A stretch of 25,567 nucleotides of DNA from Stramenopiles sp. TOSAG23-6 (GCA_900128565.1 LT635995.1:1-25567); one strand, 5' to 3'. Shown: positions 1 to 9,097, numbered from the stretch's first letter. Notes: generated by a model not told the origin, from the sequence alone. Numbers and translations: made by a program.

Positions 1-55
1 TTTTGTACCTAACAAATTTAAGTTTTTTTTTTTCAAATATTTTTCCAAAATACAT
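1..55 (+). mobile_element. Introner intron I0, 3' part only
   Basis: Only the acceptor half is in the window. It carries TTTTGTACCTAAC near the edge, a T-rich tract and the end CCAAAATACAT at 55. That terminal form is shared with I14 and I15 and defines a second subtype. The following exon is open in phase 0 from 56. Confidence 0.8.
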
Positions 56-586
56 ATAGCTTTTGAAGGGGAAGTAGCAATAACCTCTAATAGTAATGAA
101 TCTAACCCTAATTTGAGAAAAAGTAGCTTGAAACGTCGTATTAGCGCGGTTCAAGATGCTGTCGGAGGATCACTTTCGAGTCCGATATTAGGTCCAGCCT
201 CGCTAGCGAGAAGCCTTGCACAAATTGGAACGCCTGGCAATAGTGAAGGTAGTAAAAGCACTGAAGGTACGGAAGGTAGTGAACAAGAAAAAGATAATTT
301 TATGCTGTCAGACAGTTCTACATCTAAAGATAAAATGGATGAAGCTTTACATATCCTTGGTAAGAAAAGAAAACATATGCTTGAAGATGAATGTGCTAGT
401 AGCCAACAAACTATTGGTGGAGACTTAGAGAAAACTCTTTCCCCTAGAAACAGTATGAAAAGATTAAAAAGTGATGATACCAATCATTCGTTAGGTACAA
501 AATTTAGTCCTAAAAAATATTTATTTGAAAATAGCCCAACAAAGAAACCAAAACTAAGAAAGATGAGATCGTGGTCAATTCCGTGA
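56..586 (+). CDS. 3' exon of an unknown basic, low-complexity protein
   Basis: The final exon is open from the intron end (ATA GCT TTT GAA) to TGA at 584-586, giving 176 residues; the 5' part lies outside the window. I do not recognise the family. The sequence is rich in Ser, Lys and Glu with basic patches (KKRKHM, MKRLKS, TKKPKLRKMR) that resemble nuclear-localisation signals, and SP/TP sites (SPILGP, LSPRNS, NSPTKK), so a nuclear or phospho-regulated protein is a guess. Codons at 490-505 match the antisense core of the local introner element and encode LGTKF. The gene converges on IFT46 across about 450 bp. There is no in-window start codon for the full protein. Confidence 0.6.
   Translation: MAFEGEVAITSNSNESNPNLRKSSLKRRISAVQDAVGGSLSSPILGPASLARSLAQIGTPGNSEGSKSTEGTEGSEQEKDNFMLSDSSTSKDKMDEALHILGKKRKHMLEDECASSQQTIGGDLEKTLSPRNSMKRLKSDDTNHSLGTKFSPKKYLFENSPTKKPKLRKMRSWSIP
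490..505 (-). mobile_element. Exonic relic of introner core, antisense to gene
   Basis: GTTAGGTACAAAATTT is an exact match to the reverse complement of the core found in most of the introner introns here. It is read through as coding sequence (LGTKF), and A-rich sequence follows, as in the antisense of the element. Whether it is a relic or a chance AT-rich match cannot be settled without an orthologue alignment. Confidence 0.45.
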
Positions 587-1033
587 AATGTTTGCATGGA
601 TAAGCTTTCCAAGTACTCCAAGATGACCCTTCCGTTAATATTCAAGTAAATTGGAATATTTGTGACTGGCAGATTGTCCAAAATACATATATTGCTTTTT
701 TATAGCTCCTTGATGACACCTGCATATATAATATAATCCGGATAAAGTCTTTAGTTAGAATTAAGAAACTACGACTTTTATTATAACAAAAAGCTCTACT
801 TATTACGCTTCTTACTAGTAAATTAAAAAAAAAATAATAATTAAAAAACAAAATGAATCCGAATAAATTTATTTTTTAAAAAAAGGTGAAGATAAAGTCA
901 GAATGTGTCATTTCACTCCGTTTACTATTGTTTTGCTTACTTTTGTAATGAAGAATGTGTCATTTCACTCCGTTTACTATTGGTTTGCTTACTTTTGTAA
1001 TGTATTGACTTTGTTTTTATGAGTTTTATGAGT
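587..1033. other. Convergent intergenic region, AT-rich
   Basis: This lies between the stop of the first gene and the stop of IFT46. I see no convincing gene. It holds the two-copy tandem repeat at 901-1002 and A/T homopolymer runs. At about 668-680 is CCAAAATACATAT, identical to the 3' end of subtype-II introners, but no donor or core precedes it. Confidence 0.6.
901..1002. repeat. Two-copy 52-bp tandem repeat
   Basis: The unit GAATGTGTCATTTCACTCCG... occupies 901-950 and again 953-1002, with one mismatch (TTGTTTTG versus TTGGTTTG). The AA between the copies gives a 52-bp period. It lies just downstream of the IFT46 stop, probably in its 3' UTR. Confidence 0.9.
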
Positions 1034-3026
1034 TCACTTGAACTTTCTTCTTTCAATTTCATTTACAGCAGATATTGCCGCTGCTGTATCTAATCTGTAA
1101 TCGCTTTTATTTCCAATACCATTTTTTCCTTCTTGAGTTGCATCATTGTTAAAACTTTCATACACTGCTTCAATAGCATCTGCAGTAGATGGTCGATAAT
1201 CCGAATTTGTGAACTGATTTGTTCCATCTGTATGAGTCGTTGACGTAACATTGTTAAAATGCTGGTTTTCCATAAAAGCAGACCACAATGTGAAAAGAAC
1301 ATGGAGACCTTCGACAGTTCCGTTTCCTGGCCCTCCACCTTTTCTACTTGGGCTTTTGCCTCCATTTGATTTTCCATTTCGTTGATGTACCGGAATATCC
1401 AACAGTGCACATGCCATCCTACTCATTTGAGTCAAATCTAAATCAAGGTCAGCAAGTTTTGGAAATTTTGTTTTCACTAAAGTTTCTTCAAATTTTGCAG
1501 GCCATACTTGCATTAGTGTATCAATATCTGGCATTGGACCACTATAATGAACAGTTGGGCGTGGTTTAGTGCGATGCATTTTTTCCACATTTTCTATCCA
1601 TTGAGCAAGTTTCGCAGCACCTTCAGTATCTGCGCGTTCAATGGAATCGACGCGTAAGTCTTCCAATTGTTTTCTATGAGTTTTTGATTGAGAGCGCAGT
1701 TGCATGGATAGAACGGCAGAATCAGATTGTGCTGTCGCAGGTTCATCAAGTACACAAAATCCAGGTAATGCGCCTGTCAGACGTTTCCTCTCTTCTATAA
1801 CAGTATTGGCTTCAACATCTCTAGGATTTCCTGAATTTGATGAAGATTTTCCCTCCTTAACCTTTTCCTCATCTCCAGACTTATCTGATTGATCTTCTGT
1901 CAAAATTTGGGGTAGCCTTGGTTTGACAAAACAATCAATCTCTCCTATCGTTGGAATAAAATCTGGAACGAAACATTTGAGAGAAGATTCTAAAGCTACT
2001 TTTGGAGGCTTATACACCGTAATATATGAAAACAATTCTTTGATTTCAGCGGATACTTGAAGTTTTGCGTATGCTTCAGGGTTATATAAGAGACTTTTGT
2101 CAATTCCTGCATCATGACCCTTTTTTCCTTCGTTTTCATCGGATGAAGAGAGCGAGTCATCGGAAAGACCAGAAGATCCTGAAGTGGACGCAGATTCCGA
2201 GGAGATATGTATTGTGAAAAAAAACAAAATAAAAAATTGTTAGGTACAAAATTTGGTACGCAAAAAACTAAAATTAAAATTCATGATGAAAACGTACATT
2301 TACACCTTGTCTCTTTTCTTTTTTACTTAATCCAGCCGACATTTTCAGTTTATTATCCAATTGACCAGATTTTACACGAAAATTGTTGGATCCACCTTTT
2401 GTGCTGATATTAGAATTATTTTTTTCACGAGAACCTAGTGGGGTCTCTACACTCATCATGCTTTCGGACATACTCCCATCAAGAGACGCCGCTTCATCGT
2501 ACTTATTATTTTTTATCTTTCGATTTCCGCCTTTACTCGATTTATCTCCTCCACTGAGACTACTACCACTAGAATGCTCATCATCGGAGGATGATATATG
2601 CTCCTTTCCTTCTCCTAATGAGCTCATACGCATACCAGTAGCGTTGGTTGCCATAGTGGAGGAAGATAATTCTAGAGCCTCATCAAAGTGTTGATTCCTA
2701 ATAATTCCTCCTGTATCATTTTTACCTTCCATGCCAATACTATTTTTATTTCTTTTTGGAGAATTCATCGTATTCGTTGTAAGCATTGTCGATGAAGAAA
2801 GCTCAAGCGCTTCGTCATACTGTTGGTTTTGTACAGAAGTTGATTTGGTTTCAGCTATTTCCGGTTCAACTTTTGTTTTTGCTTCGGTAAAAGACTCCTC
2901 GAAACCGAATTCGTTGTCACTACTACCGCTACTGTCACTACTAAAGCCTAGCCCGCCACGATCGTTGACTCCAATAGGATCATCACCTAATCCAGAGCTA
3001 CTACTATCACTACTATCATCACTCAT
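1034..3026 (-). CDS. IFT46: Intraflagellar transport protein 46 (IFT46)
   Basis: IFT46 is a subunit of the IFT-B complex that carries cargo along cilia and flagella, so this organism builds a flagellum. Exons are 2298-3026 (ATG at 3026; an in-frame ATG at 3062 is possible) and 1034-2206, joined in phase 0 across introner I1, for 633 residues. The first exon is acidic and Ser-rich with repeated YDEALELSSST motifs like the N-terminal YDEAL motifs of known IFT46. The conserved core is in exon 2: SAEIKELFSYITVYKPP, FVPDFIPTIGEID, LDEPATAQSDSAVLS, a Trp-Ile-Glu helix, and TVHYSGPMPDIDTLMQVWP. It is about twice the usual length because of the N-terminal extension and a disordered C-terminus with two similar SDYR(P/L)(S/D)TA segments. 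It is divergent from the PhnZ-like gene and shares its upstream region. Confidence 0.95.
2207..2297 (-). mobile_element. Introner intron I1 (IFT46)
   Basis: 91 nt, phase 0. Donor AAT|GTACGTTTTCATC, intact core (ACCAAATTTTGTACCTAAC), acceptor CACAATACAT|ATCTCC. Confidence 0.93.
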
Positions 3027-3242
3027 CTTTATAGTATAAGTATCAACAAACAAAAAAAACATATCCTTTCTCTCTTTTGAAAAGTAACCGACGGATCAAA
3101 AAATCGATTTTTCGTGTTTTTGTTGCCAGCATCGGCATCAATCCATCACGTGATCTTAGCTAGATCAGATTCTTTGCTGCTATATATATGCTTGCTTAGC
3201 AAGCATGACTTGAACCAAACGGTTATCTTTGTATATTGCTGA
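3027..3242. promoter_or_regulatory. Shared upstream region of IFT46 and PhnZ-like gene
   Basis: The 216 bp between the two divergent start codons contain a 10-bp palindrome ATCACGTGAT (3145-3154, E-box/G-box core CACGTG), GATCT...AGATC (3152-3166), and a perfect 9-bp inverted repeat ATGCTTGCT-T-AGCAAGCAT (3188-3206). These are candidate protein-binding or bidirectional promoter elements; the function is inferred from position only. Confidence 0.4.
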
Positions 3243-4104
3243 ATGATATTTCAAGGATTTGGTCGTCGACGCCTTTTTCACATTCTTTTCACAGCATTGA
3301 GTTCAGTGGTTATACTGATTTTCTTTGTGAGGGAACCAACTATAGAAACTTTACTTTATAAATCGCGTGAACTTCAGGGAGCTATGGCTGAAATAACTGA
3401 AGATGACAGTTATTGGAAAGCAACCGAGGAAATCATGAGCGCCCTCAAAACACAGGAAGCATTCTCTTATGGCGAAGGATTGAATATGCTTGAGCATGCG
3501 CTTCAAGCTGCATTCAAGGCTAAACAAGCAGGAGAACCTAATGACGTTCAACTTGCATGCCTATGCCACGATGTTGGAAATTCACCACAAGCAAGAGCAC
3601 ATTGGGTTCATATAGGTAACGATGAACCTGAGTTGATAATTTCTAAAGCTGATACCTCTATTGGCTATCAAAATCATGATATAATCGGAGGCTCATACTT
3701 AGCATCGCTAGGGTTTTCGATAGAAGTGTCTGGTGTACGTTTTCAAAATTGCCTTAATTTTTTTTTATACGAATTTTAAACTTAACAAAACATTTGACTT
3801 AAAATATTTTTTTACAATACCTGCGGCTAAGTTACACGTAGAAGCTAAAAGAGCACTTGTATTCATTGATAAGTCTTATATGAAAAAACTCTCTCAAGCA
3901 AGCAAAGATACACTTATTGCGCAGGGAGGTCCCCTTAATTCAAATGAACTAGATGAATTTCTCAAAATGCCTGGAGCTAAAGTAGCTTTACGATTGAGGA
4001 AGTATGACGATCAAGGCAAAGATATAAATGGAGTTTCTATGAATTCTCTTGTATCTTTTAAGCAAAATATTTACGATCATTTACGAAATCAAAGGACCAG
4101 TTGA
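3243..4104 (+). CDS. PhnZ-like HD-domain (diiron oxygenase-type) protein, membrane-anchored
   Basis: Exons 3243-3734 and 3823-4104 join in phase 0 across I2 to give 257 residues. A hydrophobic segment at about residues 11-30 looks like an N-terminal anchor or signal. The rest matches the HD-domain family that includes bacterial PhnZ, a mixed-valent diiron oxygenase of phosphonate breakdown. Visible pieces are YGEGLNMLEHALQAA, LACLCHDVGN (the HD pair), NHDIIGGSYLASLGF, LHVEAKRAL, SKDTLIAQGGPL and ALRLRKYDD. The metal-binding His in LHVEAKR lies just after the intron, and the joined segment EVSG-AAKLHVEAKRAL aligns without gaps to the family, which fixes the splice register. The substrate is unknown: PhnZ-type oxygenation and inositol-oxygenase-like or phosphohydrolase chemistry are all possible. 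Confidence 0.85.
3735..3822 (+). mobile_element. Introner intron I2 (PhnZ-like gene)
   Basis: 88 nt, the shortest complete copy; phase 0. Donor GGT|GTACGTTTTCAAAATTG, degenerate core (TACGAATTTTAAACTTAAC), acceptor ACAATACCT|GCGGCT. It ends CT rather than AT. Confidence 0.93.
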
Positions 4105-4167
4105 AGAATGTTTTTTCTATATTTATTAATAAAACATATGAATTCCAAAATTTCTAAAAACGGCAAC

Positions 4168-4185
4168 CTTAACCCTAACCCTAAC
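4168..4185. repeat. Interstitial telomere-like repeat (CCCTAA)n
   Basis: CTTAACCCTAACCCTAAC contains two full CCCTAA units. It lies between the convergent PhnZ-like and transporter genes. A similar tract in the opposite sense is at 9305-9325. Confidence 0.6.
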
Positions 4186-4240
4186 AATGTCCTACCATTT
4201 TTTGTTCGTCATTTTATTGCTATGTGCTACCTTCCCATAT

Positions 4241-4314
4241 AATATACAAATATATCATAATGTACCCTTCAGTGTGTAATATACAAATATATCATAATGC
4301 ACCCTTCAGTGTGT
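4241..4314. repeat. 37-bp tandem duplication spanning a stop codon
   Basis: The unit AATATACAAATATATCATAA... occupies 4241-4277 and 4278-4314 with one difference (TGTACCC versus TGCACCC). The right copy contains the transporter's stop (4292-4294) and last codons, so the left copy is a duplicate of the gene's 3' end in its 3' UTR. Confidence 0.9.
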
Positions 4315-6007
4315 AATAAGCCCCGACAATGCCGGAAAATGATCCAAAAAAGAGAACAAGTGCTGCAAAAATGAATTTTAAGGAGATGAAGTTTTCCTTT
4401 GGGTCGTAAAGTTTTAGATATGTGGCGGTGGGAAAGACAAAGGCTATGAAAGTACTACCTATTCCCCCAGTAAGTTGTAAAACTAATCCGAGTCCCTGAC
4501 CATTACCTCCCATTTGAAGTGCTAAAATTGCAGTAGTTAAAGAACAGCCAAACATACACTGTGACGAGATAATTTTTAGATTTTTTTTGTTAGGTACAAA
4601 ATTTTCATACAAAAAAACAATTGAAATGAATAATGAACACAAACATTATCGTGGTGAATAGTAGGTGCTGAAATAAAGGAAGATTTGAAGAATCAATCTT
4701 TTCATTTGCATCATGTATTGTGAAAAAATATTTTTTCTTTTTTTTGGACAAAAATCGTTAAGTACGGAATTTCGTATGAAAAACAAATGATAAAAAATTC
4801 AACTTTGAAAACTTACATTATTACTATTATTTGACACAATTCCATCGTGAAGCAGTTGTTGTGTAGGTAGATTATCACATGCAAAATTTTGATGACAGAA
4901 TCGTTTCCATATCGTATAAACAGTATGTCTAATTACGAAAAAATCCAAAGGAAACGTTAGAAACATTGTCGAGGAAAGAACAAGTCTAGTACAATTTGCC
5001 AAAATATCATGATTGCCCAAATTATCAAGAATATTAGGCAATGCTTTATAACCAAATGCAAAGAAACCAAACACTCCAAGTAATGCAGAAGCTAAGAATG
5101 CACCACTTACCCCACCCAGAGACACACATGCCCATCGTTGAGGTGTTGGATTTTTAAGTGTATTGAAGACAAAGAAAGAATATTGTTGACAACCGAAAGC
5201 AAAGGCAATAGTACCAATTGCAGGAAGCCATTGGTCAGATATTGAAAAAAGGATATTTGGATTTTGTTGTAAGGCTGATTTTCCAGATAAATTTAGATCT
5301 ATGAAATTGTACACAATAGCTGTAGTCATAGTTAAGACGGCAACTAAAGACAAAAACGACCATTTTTCTAAATGTGAGACGTCGCATGTATTGCGAAAAA
5401 ATAAGTCAATTTTTTTTCGTTAGGTACGAAATTTTCTATAAAAAAATAAATGTAGATAAAAATTCAATTATGAAAACATACGATACAGACAAAGAGGTAA
5501 AAGAATTAGTACAGTGAGCAGTACAGTCAAGACGACTTTGTCACCTAGTGGCTCAAATACCGAAGCAATTCCCCAATGTTGTAGTACACGGGGGACTGTT
5601 TCAGCAATGATTAGAATATAGGCGACACAAGCACCAAAAGAATTTGCAATTTGAAACACTGAAAGAGAGTAAAATCCGAGAGTCCCAAAAGCTGCTTCAC
5701 ACAACCCTTCATATGTCGAAACACCATTTACCCGACCAAGTTGTATCATCAATGTAACAGTATAATGTGTTAGAATTGCAACAAGTAATAATAAACTAGT
5801 GCCAAGAGCAAAACCGGCCTGTGACATTGCAAAAGGAAGACCGATAATACCAGCTCCGACTATGCCATTTGCAAGGTTAAATGTAGTTCCTGGTAAACCA
5901 CTCATTTGCTCCTTCATTTCACAAACTCTAGAGCTCGCAATTGCTGGTGGGGTAGTCGCTTGCCGAGCAGTTGGATCTGCAACTTGTTCATATTGATGAG
6001 GGGTCAT
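4292..6007 (-). CDS. Amino-acid transporter, AAAP/SLC38 (AVT6-like) family
   Basis: Four exons, 5482-6007, 4817-5385, 4645-4712 and 4292-4553, join in phases 1, 0 and 2 to give 474 residues. The family exchanges neutral amino acids across plasma, vacuolar or lysosomal membranes. The diagnostic first helix is clear: TTFNLANGIVGAGIIGLPFA, about residues 40-60. About ten further hydrophobic helices follow, with FAFGCQQYSFFVFNTL in the middle and LTGGIGSTFIAFVFPTATYL near the end. The first ATG in frame is at 6007; the frame extends upstream only through a GTG. All three introns are introners, and the 68-nt third exon keeps the frame only if each ends after AT. Direction of transport and compartment are not readable. 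It is divergent from the GT8 gene. Confidence 0.92.
4554..4644 (-). mobile_element. Introner intron I3 (transporter)
   Basis: 91 nt, phase 2. Divergent donor AAT|GTTTGTGTTCATT, good core (GAAAATTTTGTACCTAAC), acceptor GTCACAGTGTAT|GTTTGG. A CACAG lies 5 nt before the boundary, but using it would break the frame. Confidence 0.88.
4713..4816 (-). mobile_element. Introner intron I4 (transporter)
   Basis: 104 nt, phase 0. Donor AAT|GTAAGTTTTCAAAG, the closest to a textbook U1 site; core ATACGAAATTCCGTACTTAAC; acceptor CACAATACAT|GATGC. Confidence 0.92.
5386..5481 (-). mobile_element. Introner intron I5 (transporter)
   Basis: 96 nt, phase 1. Donor ATC|GTATGTTTTCATAATTG, one of two complete copies without T just upstream; core AAAATTTCGTACCTAAC; acceptor CGCAATACAT|GCGACG. 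Confidence 0.92.
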
Positions 6008-6299
6008 TGAAGAATGCACTTATAAAAGAACAAGTCGAAGAGCAGATTTACTTAATACTAGTATACTTCGGAGAGGAGCAACGGAAGCAACTTCTCAAAC
6101 TTGTCTTCTTTGACTTCTAAAAAGCAGCTGAGCGTTATAAATTCGGAAATTGGAAATATATTTTCATACAAAAAATTGGTACAGACTATAATATACAGAC
6201 AGAAAGATTTTTTTGACCTCGACTGGACAACAGGAGGGAAAAGAGAAGAAGTGTCGGATATTTGTGTGCCTCGGAAACGGGTGTTTGGATTTCTTCAAG
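6008..6299. promoter_or_regulatory. Divergent upstream region, transporter and GT8 gene
   Basis: These 292 bp separate the two start codons. I see no clear motif beyond AT-rich stretches. Another in-frame ATG for the GT8 gene lies at 6213 but would bury the signal peptide. Confidence 0.35.
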
Positions 6300-8514
6300 A
6301 TGCGGCCAATTGTAGTGTTATTTTTGTACCTGACCACTGCTATTACTGCTGAAATAATAGTTACACCGAAAGTTGATGAAAAAACTAAATTAGCTGAAAA
6401 ATCTGAAGTACTTCACGCGAATACAGAAATTTCCATTGACCCAATGCGTAACGACAACCCAAAAAGCGCTCGCTACGCTTATGCCACAATTCACTACGAA
6501 GGTACGAATGCCGATGACTTTTACTTGCTAGGTGTTCGCACTATGCATCAGAGTATTAAGCGGAGTGGCACGAAATATCCTTTTGTAGTTTTGGTTTCCC
6601 CTGAAGTTCGTCAATCAACCCGCGACACCTTGATTAGTGACGGAGCAATTCTTAAGGATGTGGAAAATGTTTTTAATCCTTTTACCGGGCATGTCAAAAA
6701 GCATTTTACAAAGACACTCAATAAAATTCATTTGTGGGGTATGACTGAGTATGACAGAGTTGTTTACCTTGATGCTGATAATATTGTTTTGGAAAACGCT
6801 GACGAATTGTTTCAATGTGGTCACTTCTGTGCTGTGTACATGAACCCTATTAACTTTCATACTGGTCTTCTTGTACTAAAGCCAGATAAAACTATACTTA
6901 CTCAAATGTTAGATGACCTTAGACGACCTTCAACGGCTTCATATGATGGGGCAGACCAAGGTTTTTTGTCACATTTTTTTGGTTTCAAACAAATGCAGGA
7001 GTCGCCTGTCTTTGTCCCGATGGACGTACAGCCAATCGCGGCGAAGTCGTTATCTGAGGGGCCATCTAGCGATCTTGTACTATCCGAAGCAGCGATCATC
7101 ATGGATTCAAACTTTGTCAGTCCGAGATATGAAGCCCCACGTATGCGTCTTCCTCCTTGGTACAACCTTAATTCTTTTTGGTTCTACGAAAAAGGCCACT
7201 GGGGACATTGGAAAAATCCGGAAAGTGGTCGCTTTTATCAAAAAACAATTCCAGGCTTAACACTTTGTTGGCCTGTGCCTTCTTTTCTCAAGCCATGGTT
7301 TTGGAGTTCTCATATTTTTATGGATCATTTGTGGGATTTATGGAATGATGTTCGTATGAAAATAGATCATCCTTATAATACTTTTTCGTTTCTATTTTCG
7401 TGCGGTTTTAGTGTTTTCGTATACATCGCTGTAGATGTAGTGATTCGAGTTTTGGCTTACAACCGCCAAGAAAATAATGTCGAATATTTTAACCTCCCCG
7501 TAACCGACTTAAAAGGTTCTTCATCATCTCTAAGCAGCAGACGGCGTAAGTTATCGCACGAACTTAAAGATATGAAATCGAAACGTAGGAAGAGACTTGG
7601 GCTGGTGGAGAGAGTTTCGAAGACATGTGGTATGCATCCTGCTCTGCATAATCTTTTTTTGAATGCTGTGCCAACCGTTGTTCTGACTTTTGTTGGCGCA
7701 CTTTTTCTTACAAATGCGTTAATATCGCCAATAGCACCTCCACAACTAGCATGGCCTCTTTGGATATTTATCGATTCCGCCTGTTTTTGTAGTGTTGTAA
7801 ATATTTGCAGGTACAAACTTCATGTACGTTTTCATCATTCATTTTTTATGTACTTTATTTTTTTGTACCAAATTTTGTACCTAACAAACAATTAAAAGTA
7901 TTTGGCGTATTTTTTTTCAATACATGGAACTGTAAATGCTTCAATATTTCGTTCATTTGCGATGTTAATTCCTGACATATTGATACATGGGGTATATTGG
8001 TTTATTTCATACACACAATGTACATTTTCATCATTAACTTTAAAAGTTTGTTTTTCGTTAAAAAAAAACAATTTTCCCTAACAAAAAAATGTTTTCTAAC
8101 AAAAAAAAAATATTTTTCACATGAAAGGGTATCCTAGAATGACAGTTCATTTTACAAAACTTGCTTTATTATGTGTATGGGTAAATGTTCTCCTTGGTGC
8201 CAGAGTAGTACGTTTTCAAATTTATTTTATTTTTCCTTTTTGTTTTTCATACGGAATGTAGTACTTAACAAAAAAACGAATTAGCATATTTTTTCTAAAT
8301 ACATGTCACATTTTTTTCCGTGGTGTCGGTCGATCGAAAAGTTATTAAATCTCGAAAGAGAACAACGTCTGGGACAAGTCCCTTAGATTTACAACTTACA
8401 CATGAAAGAACGAGTAGTAATAGACTTTCCTCGTCTAGATTGAGGAATTTATTATCTCAGGGGGAGGATAGTGGCTCTGGAACGCTCAAGGTGACTAGAC
8501 AACAATCTGGGTAA
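6300..8514 (+). CDS. GT8-family glycosyltransferase with membrane-spanning C-terminal region
   Basis: Four exons, 6300-7823, 7926-8019, about 8122-8207 and 8305-8514, give about 637 residues. The ATG at 6300 is preferred because it starts a signal peptide (MRPIVVLFLYLTTAITA); the frame opens earlier, at 6213. The lumenal domain is a retaining nucleotide-sugar transferase of family GT8 (glycogenin/PGSIP-like): YAYATIHYEG start, the metal-binding DxD in VVYLDADNIVL, INFHTGLLVLKP, and SYDGADQGFLSHFF. The second half has several hydrophobic spans, including one at about 362-385 (FLFSCGFSVFVYIAVDVVIRV) and others across the last exons, so the enzyme is probably held in the Golgi or ER membrane. 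The C-terminal tail is basic and Ser-rich. The donor and acceptor sugars are unknown. The second junction is one nucleotide off the usual introner register (see I7). Confidence 0.88.
7824..7925 (+). mobile_element. Introner intron I6 (GT8 gene)
   Basis: 102 nt, phase 0. Donor CAT|GTACGTTTTCATC, intact core ACCAAATTTTGTACCTAAC, acceptor TTTCAATACAT|GGAACT. The other two downstream frames hit stops (TAA or TGA), so the register is well supported. Confidence 0.93.
8020..8121 (+). mobile_element. Introner intron I7, degenerate and out of register (GT8 gene)
   Basis: 102 nt. Donor AAT|GTACATTTTCATC. The GTAC palindrome is gone, but CCTAAC and TCTAAC followed by A-runs remain. The 3' end reads TTTTTCACATGAAAGGG. 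Ending after ACAT, as elsewhere, would create an in-frame TGA; the frame of the next exon needs the cut one base earlier, after CACA, or further upstream. Confidence 0.7.
8208..8304 (+). mobile_element. Introner intron I8 (GT8 gene)
   Basis: 97 nt, phase 0. Donor GTA|GTACGTTTTCAAATTT, core ACGGAATGTAGTACTTAAC, acceptor CTAAATACAT|GTCACA. It and I5 are the only complete copies lacking T at -1. Confidence 0.9.
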
Positions 8515-8639
8515 AGAAAATATTTTACATACAGAGAAAACGTACTTAAAATAAATGATTTACAAAAATACATTTTTCTGACGCTGTTTGATTGTATTAA
8601 TAGTGTTATACTGTTCTTTTATTAATATATAATAACCTG

Positions 8640-9097
8640 TCAAGATGTTTTGATGAAAAGAAGATGAAGAGATACGGCTATACAACCAAATGCTATGACA
8701 GGACTACAACGCTCTCCAACTCTCGCAGCTTTCCAAAATATTCCCATGGGGCCTGTGCGATTGTCATCAAGGAGAGATGGCCGAATTGTGTGTATGAAAG
8801 TACACATGCATATAAAAAGTAAAAGTATTGTAAGGGTCCCTGCGAAATCAAAAATTGCTGACTATGCCGTGTGAAAGATTAAAAGTGCCAAAAATAAATA
8901 CAATGAACACTTTACAAAGAAATATGTTGGGTGATAATACAAAGATGTCATCAAAACTAGTTTCATTCAAAAGTCGTGAACGAACATGCCACTCACATGT
9001 GTCAAACGCAGTGAGGAGTTGAGCGTTTTCAGCCATTGAAAAAATAAGTGAGTGAATAGTTTCAAACAGTGGACTCTACCGATGAAAACTATACCAT
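8640..9097 (-). CDS. TMEM167: KISH / TMEM167 small Golgi membrane protein
   Basis: This gene is invisible without splicing. The main exon 8640-8861 encodes 73 residues from SAIFDFAGTLTILLLFICM onward, through IRPSLLDDNRTGPMGIFWKA and ARVGERCSPVIA, to FIKTS and TGA. This closely follows animal KISH/TMEM167 (start MSAIFNF, then PSLLD-N-TG, GIFWK and GER-SP), a roughly 72-residue two-TM protein of the early secretory pathway. The initiator Met is supplied by ATG at 9095-9097, directly followed by GT, with a canonical CATAG acceptor just before TCA, giving 74 residues in total. The intron (8862-9094) is a normal GT-AG type. The main exon is very secure; the single-codon first exon is inferred. 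It converges with the GT8 gene. Confidence 0.9.
8862..9094 (-). other. Canonical GT-AG intron in KISH gene
   Basis: The 233-nt intron runs ATG|GTATAGTTTTC ... GGCATAG|TCAGCA. It is longer than any introner here, ends in AG and lacks the GTAC core. A 62-codon open frame inside it is antisense to nothing and looks spurious. This is the only conventional intron I could place in the window. Confidence 0.7.

Noticed and set aside
668-680. Isolated introner-like acceptor CCAAAATACATAT
   Set aside because: No matching donor, core or coding exon is nearby; a short AT-rich coincidence or a fully decayed copy.
6213-6299. 29-codon N-terminal extension of the GT8 protein
   Set aside because: It would place a convincing signal peptide internally; the ATG at 6300 fits a secretory enzyme.
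8862-9036. 62-codon minus-strand frame starting MAENAQLLTAFDTCEW
   Set aside because: It lies wholly inside the KISH intron required by homology and has no recognisable family.
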